A stretch of DNA of 64,000 bases. Source: Streptomyces sp. TRM70350. GTDB taxonomy: Bacteria > Actinomycetota > Actinomycetes > Streptomycetales > Streptomycetaceae. The notes beneath the pieces are model-generated. The model did no database searches. It was not told where the DNA came from and worked only from the letters and a program-made list of their open reading frames with translations. The first letter of the stretch is position 1, and each line of letters begins with the position of its first letter. The translations under genes were made by a program, and so were the position numbers. Location: contig NZ_JAHUXH010000012.1 in NCBI RefSeq assembly GCF_019219825.1, forward strand, positions 62,001 to 126,000, written 5' to 3'. Shown here piece after piece: positions 56,792 to 64,000 of this stretch.

Positions 56792-57343
56792 TCATCGGGA
56801 CTCGCGCGGCCAGTCCACGATCTCCGTCGGCGTCGCCGGAGCCTCGTCGGCGGACGGGGCGGACGAGACCGCATAGGTGTCGATGCGCGTGCCGTCGCAG
56901 TACACCCACCGCTCCTGCTCGGCGTCGTACAGCCACGCCGCGTCCCCGTCGATGACCATCCCGGCCCGCAGCCCGCGGGTCCGCTGCCGGAAGGTCTCAC
57001 CGTCCGCCTTGCCTGCCGCCATGTCCTCCATGGCCAGCCAGTAGCGGCCGAGCGATTCCTTCACCCGGGCCAGCAACGGGCGCGGGTCGGTCGTGCGGGT
57101 GGGCGGTGCTCCGGCCATGGGCGGGCTTTGGGGCACGGGAACCAGCAGGCGGCCGTCGACCCAGGCCGACCAGCCGTTGTGGCACACGATGCGTCCCCAG
57201 TCGCCGCGCCGTTCCGTCAGCTGGACGGGCAGGAGTGGGTCGAGCGGCACGGTGGGCCGGGACACGTCGGGAGTCTCCCAGGCGGCCAGTCCGTCATGGG
57301 GTACGACGTGCGTCGGAACGAAACCGGTGTCGGGGGCGGCCAT
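56792..57343 (-). CDS. SH3-like domain protein next to the DUF6777-like gene
   Basis: 183 residues, no export signal. The first half (PLLPVQLTERRGDWGRIVCHNGWSAWVDGR over the loop) looks like an SH3-type barrel. The second has helices and WLYDAEQERWVYCDG, a short beta element. No family recognised. The ATG at 57343 follows GGAAGCGG. It precedes the repeat-tailed membrane protein by 133 bases on the same strand and may be its cytoplasmic partner (inference). Confidence 0.6.
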   Translation of the reverse strand: MAAPDTGFVPTHVVPHDGLAAWETPDVSRPTVPLDPLLPVQLTERRGDWGRIVCHNGWSAWVDGRLLVPVPQSPPMAGAPPTRTTDPRPLLARVKESLGRYWLAMEDMAAGKADGETFRQRTRGLRAGMVIDGDAAWLYDAEQERWVYCDGTRIDTYAVSSAPSADEAPATPTEIVDWPRESR

Positions 57344-57485
57344 GTCTTCCGCTTCCGTTACTTCCGTATGAGCGGCATCGCGGGTTGCCGGGAGACCCGG
57401 GAGCCACGGAGGACGATGTCACCGGAGTCGGCTGTGCGGACCGCTCTCCCATGTCTGGAATCCTAGCTTTCTGTACTTTTTGCCG

Positions 57486-57510
57486 CCCGGCGGGCCAGGT
57501 GTCCGCCGGG
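57486..57510 (-). terminator. Hairpin after the double GNAT gene
   Basis: An eight-base stem CCCGGCGG with CCGCCGGG and a nine-base loop, about 40 bases past the GNAT stop. Confidence 0.6.
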
Positions 57511-57549
57511 TCGTGTGCCCGTCTCCTGGAGGGCCTGGGCAGTGGGTCG

Positions 57550-58425
57550 TCAGAGATCGAGTCGGTGGGAGATCACCTGATGCGTCGGCAGGTAGCCCAG
57601 GCTGTCGTTGATGTGGCGCATGGGCGCGTTGCCGGCGGCGGTGTCGGTGGTCAGGCCGTCGAGGTCGGGGTGGTGCTGACGGGCGTGCCGGATCGACTCC
57701 GCCTTCATCCACCGGCCGAGGCCGTGCCCGCGGTGCTCGGGCAGCACGCCGGTGCCGTAGTGCTGACCATCGCCCTTTCCGCCGCCGGGAACGACCAGTT
57801 CGGTGAACCCGGCGATCGAGTTGTCCGACGTGTCGACCGCGACGACGGTGTGCAGCAGGTCGCCGCGCTGCTCGATGATCCGCGCGGCGGCCCGGACGCG
57901 CTCGACGTCCCAGGTCACCGGGACGTGGTCGGCCTCGTCCATGGGCATGTCGTCCATGGCCCGGCGTGCGGCGGCGAAGGTCTGTGCGAGGTGGCCGGGG
58001 ACGCTGCCCTGCCATGACTCCAACCGGTAGCCGGGGTGCGGCTGTTCGACGATCCCGGTGAGGGCGGCGATGTCCGCACTGGCCAACGTGAGTCGCGCGT
58101 ACGTCAGTGTGAGGACCTTGCGAAAGCCGCTCGCCGCGAGGAAACGGTCCCCGGCCGAACCGGCCTCGGCCTGCGCGACAACGTGCCGTCTGCCCTCCTT
58201 CCGGGCGGCGGCCACAACCGTCTTGAGCAGCCGCGAACCGACACGGTTGCGCCGCTCGGCCGGATGAACGTTCAGCTCCAGCTCGCCCTGGTGCTCCTGA
58301 CCGGGGCCGGTGGGCAGGCGCAGGAACGCCGAGCCGACCGGTGCCCCGCCCGCCTCGGACGCCAGCCATGCCAGACGGCGGCTGAACGGGCCACGGTCGG
58401 GGTCGGTCAGGGGGGTGATGCGCAT
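57550..58425 (-). CDS. Tandem GNAT acetyltransferase
   Basis: 291 residues with two GNAT domains. The N-terminal one (about 1-130) has the loop VHPAERRNRVGSRLL. The C-terminal one (about 150-290) has the classic acetyl-CoA motif VLPEHRGHGLGRWMKAE, then TAAGNAPMRHINDSLGY. Double-GNAT proteins of this type occur in Streptomyces near resistance genes, but the substrate cannot be told. The start ATG 58425 lies 11 bases after GGAG. It is a single-gene unit, ending in a hairpin. Confidence 0.82.
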   Translation of the reverse strand: MRITPLTDPDRGPFSRRLAWLASEAGGAPVGSAFLRLPTGPGQEHQGELELNVHPAERRNRVGSRLLKTVVAAARKEGRRHVVAQAEAGSAGDRFLAASGFRKVLTLTYARLTLASADIAALTGIVEQPHPGYRLESWQGSVPGHLAQTFAAARRAMDDMPMDEADHVPVTWDVERVRAAARIIEQRGDLLHTVVAVDTSDNSIAGFTELVVPGGGKGDGQHYGTGVLPEHRGHGLGRWMKAESIRHARQHHPDLDGLTTDTAAGNAPMRHINDSLGYLPTHQVISHRLDL

Positions 58426-58684
58426 CGACAAGGTGTCTCCGTCATGAGGGCGGTGAACGGCCGGGGAAAAATAGCTGCTCCAGCCAAGCTCTGCAAAGGG
58501 ATTTGGGGGTCTCGGGGTCTCTGTGCGTGTGACACCGACCCTCACTTGCCCGTCACCCGGGACACACCGGAGCCGGACTGACGGTGGGGCGGGCTCGCCC
58601 ACCTTGTCCTGCCCACCCCGCTGCAGGATCCGCCCAGCCCACGGGTGCCGGAGGCTGAGCGGCCACCCCCGCTTCAATCGCTCA

Positions 58685-58703
58685 TTAGGTTAGGCTAACC
58701 TTC
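58685..58703. promoter_or_regulatory. DmdR/IdeR-type iron box
   Basis: TTAGGTTAGGCTAACCTTC matches the 19-base iron box (TTAGGTTAGGCTAACCTAA) at all but the last two positions. It lies five bases before the GTG of the ABC ATPase gene, so a bound repressor would cover the translation start region as well as the promoter. It supports iron-repressed control of the downstream uptake operon. Confidence 0.9.
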
Positions 58704-58707
58704 CGGG

Positions 58708-59568
58708 GTGCGAGCTGGTGAAGAGACCTCCGGGGCCGTGAGTCCACGCGGTCATGAGCTGTCGGCCACGGACGTGACCGTGGCGTACGACGGTGTCGAT
58801 GTCGTGCACGGCGCGTCCTTGAGGCTGCGGCCCGGCGAAGTGACCGTGCTGGTGGGCCCGAACGGCAGTGGCAAGTCGACGCTGCTGCGCACCCTCGCGC
58901 GGCTGCAGCGGCCCAGGACCGCCGAACTGGTCATCGACGGCGACACCGACGGTCTGGCCCTGACCCCCCGTGAGTTCTCGCGCCGCGTGGCCCTGCTGAC
59001 GCAGGGACGGCCCACGCCGAGCGGGCTGACCGTGCGGGACGTCGTCGAGTTCGGCCGCTACCCGTACCGGGGCCGCTGGGGCAGGAAGGATCCGGACGGC
59101 CGGGCGGCGGTGGAACGCGCCCTCGCCCTGACCGGCGTCGCGGAGCTCGCCGACCGGGGTGCCGAGCACCTCTCCGGGGGCCAGCTCCAGCGCGTCTGGC
59201 TCGCCGGGTGCCTGGCCCAGGAGACCGGCGTACTGCTCCTCGACGAACCCACCACCTACCTGGACCTGCGCTACCAGATCGAACTCCTCGACCTCGTCCG
59301 CGACCTGGCGGACGACCACGGGATCGCGGTCGGCGCCGTCCTGCACGACCTGGACCAGGCCGCGGCCGTCGCCAACCGGGTCGTGCTGCTCCACGAGGGG
59401 CGGATCATCGCCGACGGCCTGCCCGAGGACGTACTGACGGCACAGCGGCTCACCGACACGTACGGCATCCGTATCGAAGTCGACACCGACCCCCTGACGG
59501 GCCGGCTGCGCACCCGCGCCATCGGCCGACACCACACGCGAAGCGAAAGGCTCAGCACCACCTCATGA
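58708..59568 (+). CDS. Siderophore ABC transporter, ATP-binding protein (FecE/FhuC type)
   Basis: 286 residues. Walker A GPNGSGKST, the signature LSGGQLQRV, Walker B LLLDEPTTYLD and the His-switch VLHDLDQA are all present. FepC/FecE-type proteins power uptake of ferric siderophores. The GTG at 58708 would follow the iron box directly; GTG 58738 is an alternative with a possible CCGGGG ribosome site. Its stop overlaps the start of the binding protein gene (ATGA). Confidence 0.92.
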   Translation: MRAGEETSGAVSPRGHELSATDVTVAYDGVDVVHGASLRLRPGEVTVLVGPNGSGKSTLLRTLARLQRPRTAELVIDGDTDGLALTPREFSRRVALLTQGRPTPSGLTVRDVVEFGRYPYRGRWGRKDPDGRAAVERALALTGVAELADRGAEHLSGGQLQRVWLAGCLAQETGVLLLDEPTTYLDLRYQIELLDLVRDLADDHGIAVGAVLHDLDQAAAVANRVVLLHEGRIIADGLPEDVLTAQRLTDTYGIRIEVDTDPLTGRLRTRAIGRHHTRSERLSTTS

Positions 59569-60545
59569 GACGCCTCCTGATGACCGCGGCGGCCGCCACC
59601 GCCGCGGCGCTCACCCTGACCGCCTGCGGGACCACCGAGCCCGCCGCCGACGACACCGCGCAGCAGACCGGCGAGCGCGTCACCCTCACCGACGCCTCCG
59701 GGGCCAAGGTGGAGCTCGACGGCCCGGCCAAGAAGGTCGTCGGCACCGAGTGGAACGTCGTGGAGAGCCTGATATCGCTGGGCGTCGACCCCGTCGGTGT
59801 CGCCGACGTCAAGGGCTACAAGACCTGGGACACCGCGGTCCCGCTGAAGAACGAGCCCAAGGACATCGGCACGCGCGGCGAGCCGAGCATGGACACCATC
59901 GCCTCGCTGTCCCCGGACCTCATCGTCGCCACCACCGATCTGCCGGCGTCCGCCGTGAAGCAGCTGCGCGAGGTCGCCCCGGTCCTGGAGGTGCGGTCCG
60001 CCGACGCCGCCGACCCGATCGGGCAGATGACCGAGAACCTGGACCTCATCGCGCAGGCCACCGGTACCACCGAGCAGGCCGCCAAGCTCAAGGAGCAGTT
60101 CGACGCGAAGCTCGCCGAGGGCAGGAAGGCCCTCGCCGACGCCGGACTCGCCGGCGCGAAGTACGCCTTCGCCGACGGCTATGTCGTCTCCAACCAGGTA
60201 TCGATCCGGCCGTTCACCAGCGGCTCCCTCATCGGCGCGGTCAACGAGAAGCTCGGCCTGAAGAACGCCTGGACCGTGGAGGGCGACAAGGACTACGGGC
60301 TCGGCTCCACCGACGTCGAGGGCCTCACCAAGCTGGGCGATGTGCAGTTCGCCTACATCGGCAGCGACGGGGACAAGAACAGCACCCCGTTCACCGGCGC
60401 CCTGGCCAAGGACAAGGTGTGGACCTCGCTGCCGTTCGTGAAGAAGGGCAACGTCCACCGGCTGCCCGACGGCATCTGGATGTTCGGCGGCCCCGAGTCG
60501 ATGGAGCAGTACGTCGACGCCGTCGTCAAGGCCCTGACGAAGTAA
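59565..60545 (+). CDS. Iron-siderophore binding lipoprotein
   Basis: 326 residues with a lipoprotein signal peptide (lipobox LTAC, Cys about 20). Two lobes of the FecB/FepB-type fold follow, with VVGTEWNVVESLISLGV, SMDTIASLSPDLIVATT and a C-terminal PESMEQYVDAVV helix. It captures the ferric siderophore outside the cell. Translation is coupled to the ATPase gene by ATGA. The permease starts four bases after its stop. Confidence 0.92.
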   Translation: MRRLLMTAAAATAAALTLTACGTTEPAADDTAQQTGERVTLTDASGAKVELDGPAKKVVGTEWNVVESLISLGVDPVGVADVKGYKTWDTAVPLKNEPKDIGTRGEPSMDTIASLSPDLIVATTDLPASAVKQLREVAPVLEVRSADAADPIGQMTENLDLIAQATGTTEQAAKLKEQFDAKLAEGRKALADAGLAGAKYAFADGYVVSNQVSIRPFTSGSLIGAVNEKLGLKNAWTVEGDKDYGLGSTDVEGLTKLGDVQFAYIGSDGDKNSTPFTGALAKDKVWTSLPFVKKGNVHRLPDGIWMFGGPESMEQYVDAVVKALTK

Positions 60546-60549
60546 CCGC

Positions 60550-62613
60550 ATGGCCGTCACCGCATCCGCTCCCCCCACCCGTCCGTCGGCGGCCACGTCC
60601 CGGACGGGCGCGGCCGCGGTGACGGCCGCCCTGGTCCTGCTGGTCACCGTCCTCGCGATCGTGGACCTCACGCAGGGCACGGCCGCGGTCGGCGCGCCCG
60701 AGGTGTGGAAGGCGCTCACCGGCCGGGCCGATCCGGCCGACGCCTCCGTCGTCATCGCCTCCCGGCTGCCCCGCATGACCGCCGGGCTCCTCGTCGGGAT
60801 CGCGCTCGGAATGGCGGGCGCCGCCCTGCAGGCCGTCAGCCGCAACGTCCTCGCCTCCCCGGACACGCTCGCCGTCAACGCCGGGTCCTACCTGGCCCTC
60901 GGGCTGGCCGCCGCCACCGGCGTCTCGCTTCCGCTCATCGCCTCCTCCGGCGTCGCGTTCGCCGGCGGCCTCGCCGCCGCGGCCGTCGTCCTGGGACTGT
61001 CCGGCCCGGGCACGGGCACCGTCCGTCTCGTGCTCGCCGGCAGCGCCCTCACCCTCGGCCTCACCGCCGTCACCGAGGGACTGCTCCTGCTGTTCCCGCG
61101 GCAGACCGAGGGCCTCTACCAGTGGAACCAGGGCAGCATCGCCCAGAACGGGTTCGAGGGCGTGCTGCAGATGGCGCCGGTCGGTGTCGCCGGACTCGTC
61201 GGGCTGCTGCTCCTCGCCCGGCGGGTCGACGCCATGGCGCTCGGCGACGACGCCGCCCGCGGCCTGGGCGTCCGGGTCCGCGCCACCAGGGTCACCGTCG
61301 TCGTGTTCACGGCGCTGCTGTCCACGGCGGCCGTCACACTCGCCGGCCCCATCGGCTTCGTCGGCCTGTGCGCCCCCGCGCTCGTCCGCCCCCTCGCCCG
61401 CAGGTTCCGCGCGCTCACCCGGACACGGGCGGGCATGCCGGTCGCGGGCCTCGTCGGTGCGGCGCTGGTGCTCGGCTCCGACGTGCTGCTGCGCGCCGTC
61501 GTACCGGCGGACGTGGCGGTCGCCGTGCCGACCGGTGTCGTCACCAGCCTCGTCGGCGCCGTGTTCCTGATCGTGATGGCCACCCGGGTCCGGGACGGGG
61601 CCGCCGCTGCCGCCCCCGACCGGCTGCGCATCAGGAGCCGGACCGTCTTTCTGACCACCACAGCCGTCCTCGCCGCCGTGCTCGTCGGCGTGACGATCGC
61701 CGCCGTGCTGCTGGGCGACAGCAAGCTGCTGCTGGGCGACGTGGCGAACTGGGCGCAGGGCCGGGCGGGCCGGACCGTCTCCTTCGTCCTCGACACCCGG
61801 GTGCCCCGGGTCGTCGCGGCGCTCCTCGCGGGCGCCGCCCTCGCCCTGGCCGGGACGCTCGTCCAGGCGGTGACCCGCAATCCCCTGGCCGAGCCGGGTG
61901 TTCTCGGTGTCTCCGGCGGAGCCGCACTCGGCGCCGTGCTCCTCGTGACGACGGTGCCCCTGGCCGGTTCGTGGAGCGTGGCCGGTGGGGCGTTCGCGGG
62001 CGCCGTGGTCAGTTCCGTCCTCGTCTTCGGACTCGCCGCGCGCGGCGGGTTCCAGCAGAACCGGCTCGTCCTCGTCGGGTTCGGCGTCGCCACCGGGGCA
62101 AGTGCCTTGATCAGCCTGCTCATCATCCTCACCGACCCGTTCAACGCGACGAAGGCGCTCACCTGGCTGTCGGGCTCCACCTACGGCCGGACCCTGCCCG
62201 ACGCGGCGCCTCTCGCGGCGGTCCTCGCCGTCGGCGCGGCCGTTGCGGTGCTGCGGCGTACGGAGCTCGACCTTGTGTCGCTCGACGAGGACACCCCCAG
62301 GCTCCTGGGGCTCGACGTGGCGCGGGGGCGCCTGGGCTTCCTCGTCCTGGGCGTTCTGCTCAGCGCCACCGCCGTGGCCGCCGCGGGCACGATCGGCTTC
62401 GTGGGCCTGGTGGCACCGCACGCGGCCCGGGCCCTCGTGGGCCGGCAGCACGTCCGGGTGGTGCCGGTGGCGATGCTCCTCGGCGCCGTGCTCGTCTGTA
62501 CCGCGGATCTGGTCGGCAGGACCGTGATCGCGCCGGCCCAGCTCGGCGCCGGCCTGATGACGGCCGTGATCGGGACGCCGTACTTCCTCTATCTCCTCGT
62601 CCGCAGCCGCTGA
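60550..62613 (+). CDS. Fused double FecCD-type permease
   Basis: 687 residues, two FecCD permease halves in one chain (about 1-335 and 345-687). Each half has around ten membrane helices. The duplicated signatures include SRLPRMTAGLLVG/TRVPRVVAALLAG, GPIGFVGLCAP/GTIGFVGLVAPH and the helix with GLG/GLD before the arginine. This is the FhuB arrangement, where one gene replaces two permeases. The substrate is probably a hydroxamate siderophore, in view of the neighbouring N-monooxygenase. Confidence 0.92.
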   Translation: MAVTASAPPTRPSAATSRTGAAAVTAALVLLVTVLAIVDLTQGTAAVGAPEVWKALTGRADPADASVVIASRLPRMTAGLLVGIALGMAGAALQAVSRNVLASPDTLAVNAGSYLALGLAAATGVSLPLIASSGVAFAGGLAAAAVVLGLSGPGTGTVRLVLAGSALTLGLTAVTEGLLLLFPRQTEGLYQWNQGSIAQNGFEGVLQMAPVGVAGLVGLLLLARRVDAMALGDDAARGLGVRVRATRVTVVVFTALLSTAAVTLAGPIGFVGLCAPALVRPLARRFRALTRTRAGMPVAGLVGAALVLGSDVLLRAVVPADVAVAVPTGVVTSLVGAVFLIVMATRVRDGAAAAAPDRLRIRSRTVFLTTTAVLAAVLVGVTIAAVLLGDSKLLLGDVANWAQGRAGRTVSFVLDTRVPRVVAALLAGAALALAGTLVQAVTRNPLAEPGVLGVSGGAALGAVLLVTTVPLAGSWSVAGGAFAGAVVSSVLVFGLAARGGFQQNRLVLVGFGVATGASALISLLIILTDPFNATKALTWLSGSTYGRTLPDAAPLAAVLAVGAAVAVLRRTELDLVSLDEDTPRLLGLDVARGRLGFLVLGVLLSATAVAAAGTIGFVGLVAPHAARALVGRQHVRVVPVAMLLGAVLVCTADLVGRTVIAPAQLGAGLMTAVIGTPYFLYLLVRSR

Positions 62614-62718
62614 GCGCTCCGCGGGAAGTGCCGCGATGGGCCGCCGATCGTCTGCGGGCCCGTCGGGCCGTCCGCGCCGACGCGGCGGAGCCGCACTTCG
62701 ACACAGCCTCGCGCCCCT

Positions 62719-62914
62719 GCACGGGGCTGCCGAACCGCGCGGGATTTCAGCCGGGCCCGCCCGGCTTTCGCGGTCGGCTCACCGGTGCTGCGTTCCGCGG
62801 TGCAGCTTGCGGCGGAGCACGGGGTTGTCGAGCCGTGCGGGATTTCAGCCGGGCCCGCCCGGCTTTCGCGGTCGGCTCACCGGTGCTGCGTTCCGCGGTG
62901 CAGCTTGCGGCGGG
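62719..62914. repeat. 98-base tandem duplication at the end of the FetB-like gene
   Basis: Units 62719-62816 and 62817-62914 are near identical, differing at about five or six bases. The second covers the last codons, stop codon (62877-62879) and trailer of the minus-strand permease gene. The first repeats them out of frame as non-coding DNA. Each unit contains the hairpin AGCCGGGC-CC-GCCCGGCT (62749-62766 and 62847-62864), probably a terminator facing the iron-uptake operon. Confidence 0.85.
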
Positions 62915-63662
62915 CGACGAGCTCGATGGTCAGGGCCACGGAGAGCGCCTCGACGGCCAGCAGCGCGATGAGCACGAAGAGCTGGACGGCCCCGGCGAGC
63001 ACGGGGGAGGCGCCGGCCAGGAGCATGCCGACGAACGCGCCCGGCAGGGTCACCAGGCCCACGGTACGGGTCTGGTCGAGGGCGGGCAGCAGGGCGTCCG
63101 ACGCGGCGGGCCGGATCACCAGGAGGTGGGCGTCGCGCTCCGGCAGGCCCAGCGCCAGGGCGGCTTCCACCTCGCCGTACCGCAGGGCGAGTTCGTCCAG
63201 CGCGCGGCGTCCGGCGAGCACCGTCGCGGTGAGCGCGCCGCCGATGAGGATGCCGCTCACCGGGACGATCGCGATACCGGGAAGGGGAAGCAGCCCGGCC
63301 AGCACCAGCCCGGCAAGGACGGGCAGCACGGGGACCACGATGGGCAGGGCCGTCCACCACCAGGTGCCGTTCGGCGTGACGCGCCGTCCGGCGGTACGGG
63401 TGGCGACGGCGGACATCAGGAGCAGGAACCCGAGCAGGGCCGCGGTGTGGCGGACGGCCCAGCCGACCACCAGGGACACCGCGGCCAGTTGCACGGCCGC
63501 CCGTACGCCCGTCACCACGACCTCGCGGGCCCGCCCGTAGGAGTCGTCCGGGGACAGGCGGAACACCGCGACCACGGCGGTGGCCGCGACCACCAGGACG
63601 ACGAGGGCCACGGCGAGCGCCGTGCCGACCGGCAGCAGGGTCTCCGCAGCGAGGTGACGCAC
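62877..63662 (-). CDS. FetB/UPF0014-like ABC permease
   Basis: 261 residues with about seven membrane helices. VTGVRAAVQLAAVSLVVGW, the RTAGRR loop, GALTATVLAGRRALDE and a PGAFVGMLLAGASP motif match the FetB/UPF0014 family, linked to iron or metal export. No ATPase (FetA) is found next to it; the partner may lie outside the window. The GTG at 63662 follows TAGGGGCG. It starts nine bases after the siderophore monooxygenase gene. Confidence 0.8.
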   Translation of the reverse strand: MRHLAAETLLPVGTALAVALVVLVVAATAVVAVFRLSPDDSYGRAREVVVTGVRAAVQLAAVSLVVGWAVRHTAALLGFLLLMSAVATRTAGRRVTPNGTWWWTALPIVVPVLPVLAGLVLAGLLPLPGIAIVPVSGILIGGALTATVLAGRRALDELALRYGEVEAALALGLPERDAHLLVIRPAASDALLPALDQTRTVGLVTLPGAFVGMLLAGASPVLAGAVQLFVLIALLAVEALSVALTIELVARRKLHRGTQHR

Positions 63663-63671
63663 GCGTCGCCC

Positions 63672-64000
63672 CTAACCCTGGGCGTAGTCCGCCCTCGCGG
63701 TGTCGGCGCCGCGCCGCGCCAGGAGGGAGTCGCGGATCTCCCCGGCCCGTACGGCGGTCGTGGACAGCCGGGTGGAGGTGAGGCCGTGGGTGTGTTCGGT
63801 GCCGCCCTGGAGGTAGATGTCGGCGGTGACGTTCGGGGCGGTCACCACGCGATGGTCACGGCCGACCCGGAGGGCGTCCTCCTCGTCGCGCAGACAGAGT
63901 TTGGCGAGCTCGCCGAGGTGGTCGCCGATGCCCCGGGGTCGGTAGCCGGTCGCGTAGACGAGCAGATCCGAGGCGATGACCTCGCGTTCGCCGGTCGGCA
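63672..64000 (-). CDS. Siderophore lysine/ornithine N-monooxygenase, 3' part only
   Basis: 109 C-terminal residues; the gene continues beyond the right edge. LLVYATGYRPRG is the conserved NADP/FAD-domain motif, and LQGGTEHTHGLTSTRLSTTAVRAGEI the typical C-terminal block of IucD/PvdA/SidA-type enzymes, split over a helix. They hydroxylate the side-chain amine of ornithine or lysine as the first step of hydroxamate siderophores. The stop lies nine bases before the FetB-like gene, so the two are likely one operon. Confidence 0.9.
   Translation of the reverse strand, partial: PTGEREVIASDLLVYATGYRPRGIGDHLGELAKLCLRDEEDALRVGRDHRVVTAPNVTADIYLQGGTEHTHGLTSTRLSTTAVRAGEIRDSLLARRGADTARADYAQG

Overview
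The window is a stretch of actinobacterial, almost certainly Streptomyces, chromosome. The base composition is very GC-rich, many genes start with GTG (one probably with TTG), and genes are often coupled by 4-base ATGA/GTGA overlaps. It also carries typical Streptomyces families: SpoIIE phosphatases with anti-sigma kinase-like domains, a holin-X-like protein, an SPW-repeat protein, DUF4232, DUF5947 and DUF6777-type proteins, and a DmdR/IdeR-type iron box. Everything below comes from reading the sequence and the translated frames by eye. No database search was run.

Left part (1-13.2 kb), respiration and hydrogen. The window opens inside a cytochrome bc1-type cytochrome b gene on the minus strand, divergent from a thiamine-diphosphate enzyme of the pyruvate oxidase/acetolactate synthase type. 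A minus-strand operon (10830 down to 3587) encodes an uptake [NiFe]-hydrogenase that looks like the group 2a (Huc) type. Its order is a 590-aa protein of unknown function, a hemerythrin-like protein, small subunit, large subunit, a NifU-like protein, a DUF5947 protein, two very small proteins and HypA. The other hyp genes and the maturation protease are not in the window.

13.2-17 kb holds a compact lipid/quinone-type biosynthetic cluster: UbiA-family prenyltransferase, type III polyketide synthase, ICMT-type methyltransferase and FAD monooxygenase. The last three are coupled by GTGA overlaps. 17-30 kb is mixed: lipoproteins, DUF2254, an SGNH hydrolase, a PRC-barrel protein, a large SpoIIE phosphatase and a GlpF-like channel. 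It also contains decayed genes: a CYP152-like P450 with frameshifts and a deletion, a K+/H+ antiporter remnant and an IS5-type transposase scrap. 30-33.3 kb is a pentose-saccharide locus (alpha-xylosidase remnant, LacI regulator with two palindromic operators, GH43 enzyme). A membrane-tethered ECF sigma factor fused to a CAP/SCP domain follows.

35.3-45.4 kb is a complete selenocysteine island. It contains selA, selB, tRNA-Sec (antisense over the selB end), selD, and a three-subunit formate dehydrogenase whose catalytic subunit carries an in-frame UGA followed by a clear bacterial SECIS hairpin. The formate dehydrogenase operon and the cytochrome b gene 44 kb away share a similar 135-base upstream element, which suggests common control of respiratory modules.

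The right part (45.6-64 kb) has a soluble Ser/Thr kinase, a small LuxR-type regulator and a second SpoIIE phosphatase. Next comes a KS-AT-ACP polyketide synthase module followed out of frame by an alpha-oxoamine synthase domain, then a repeat-rich DUF6777-like membrane protein and a double GNAT protein. The window ends with an iron-box-controlled siderophore uptake system (ATPase, binding lipoprotein, fused double permease) facing a FetB-like permease and the 3' end of a siderophore N-monooxygenase. No CRISPR array, rRNA or prophage was seen. The only tRNA found is tRNA-Sec.
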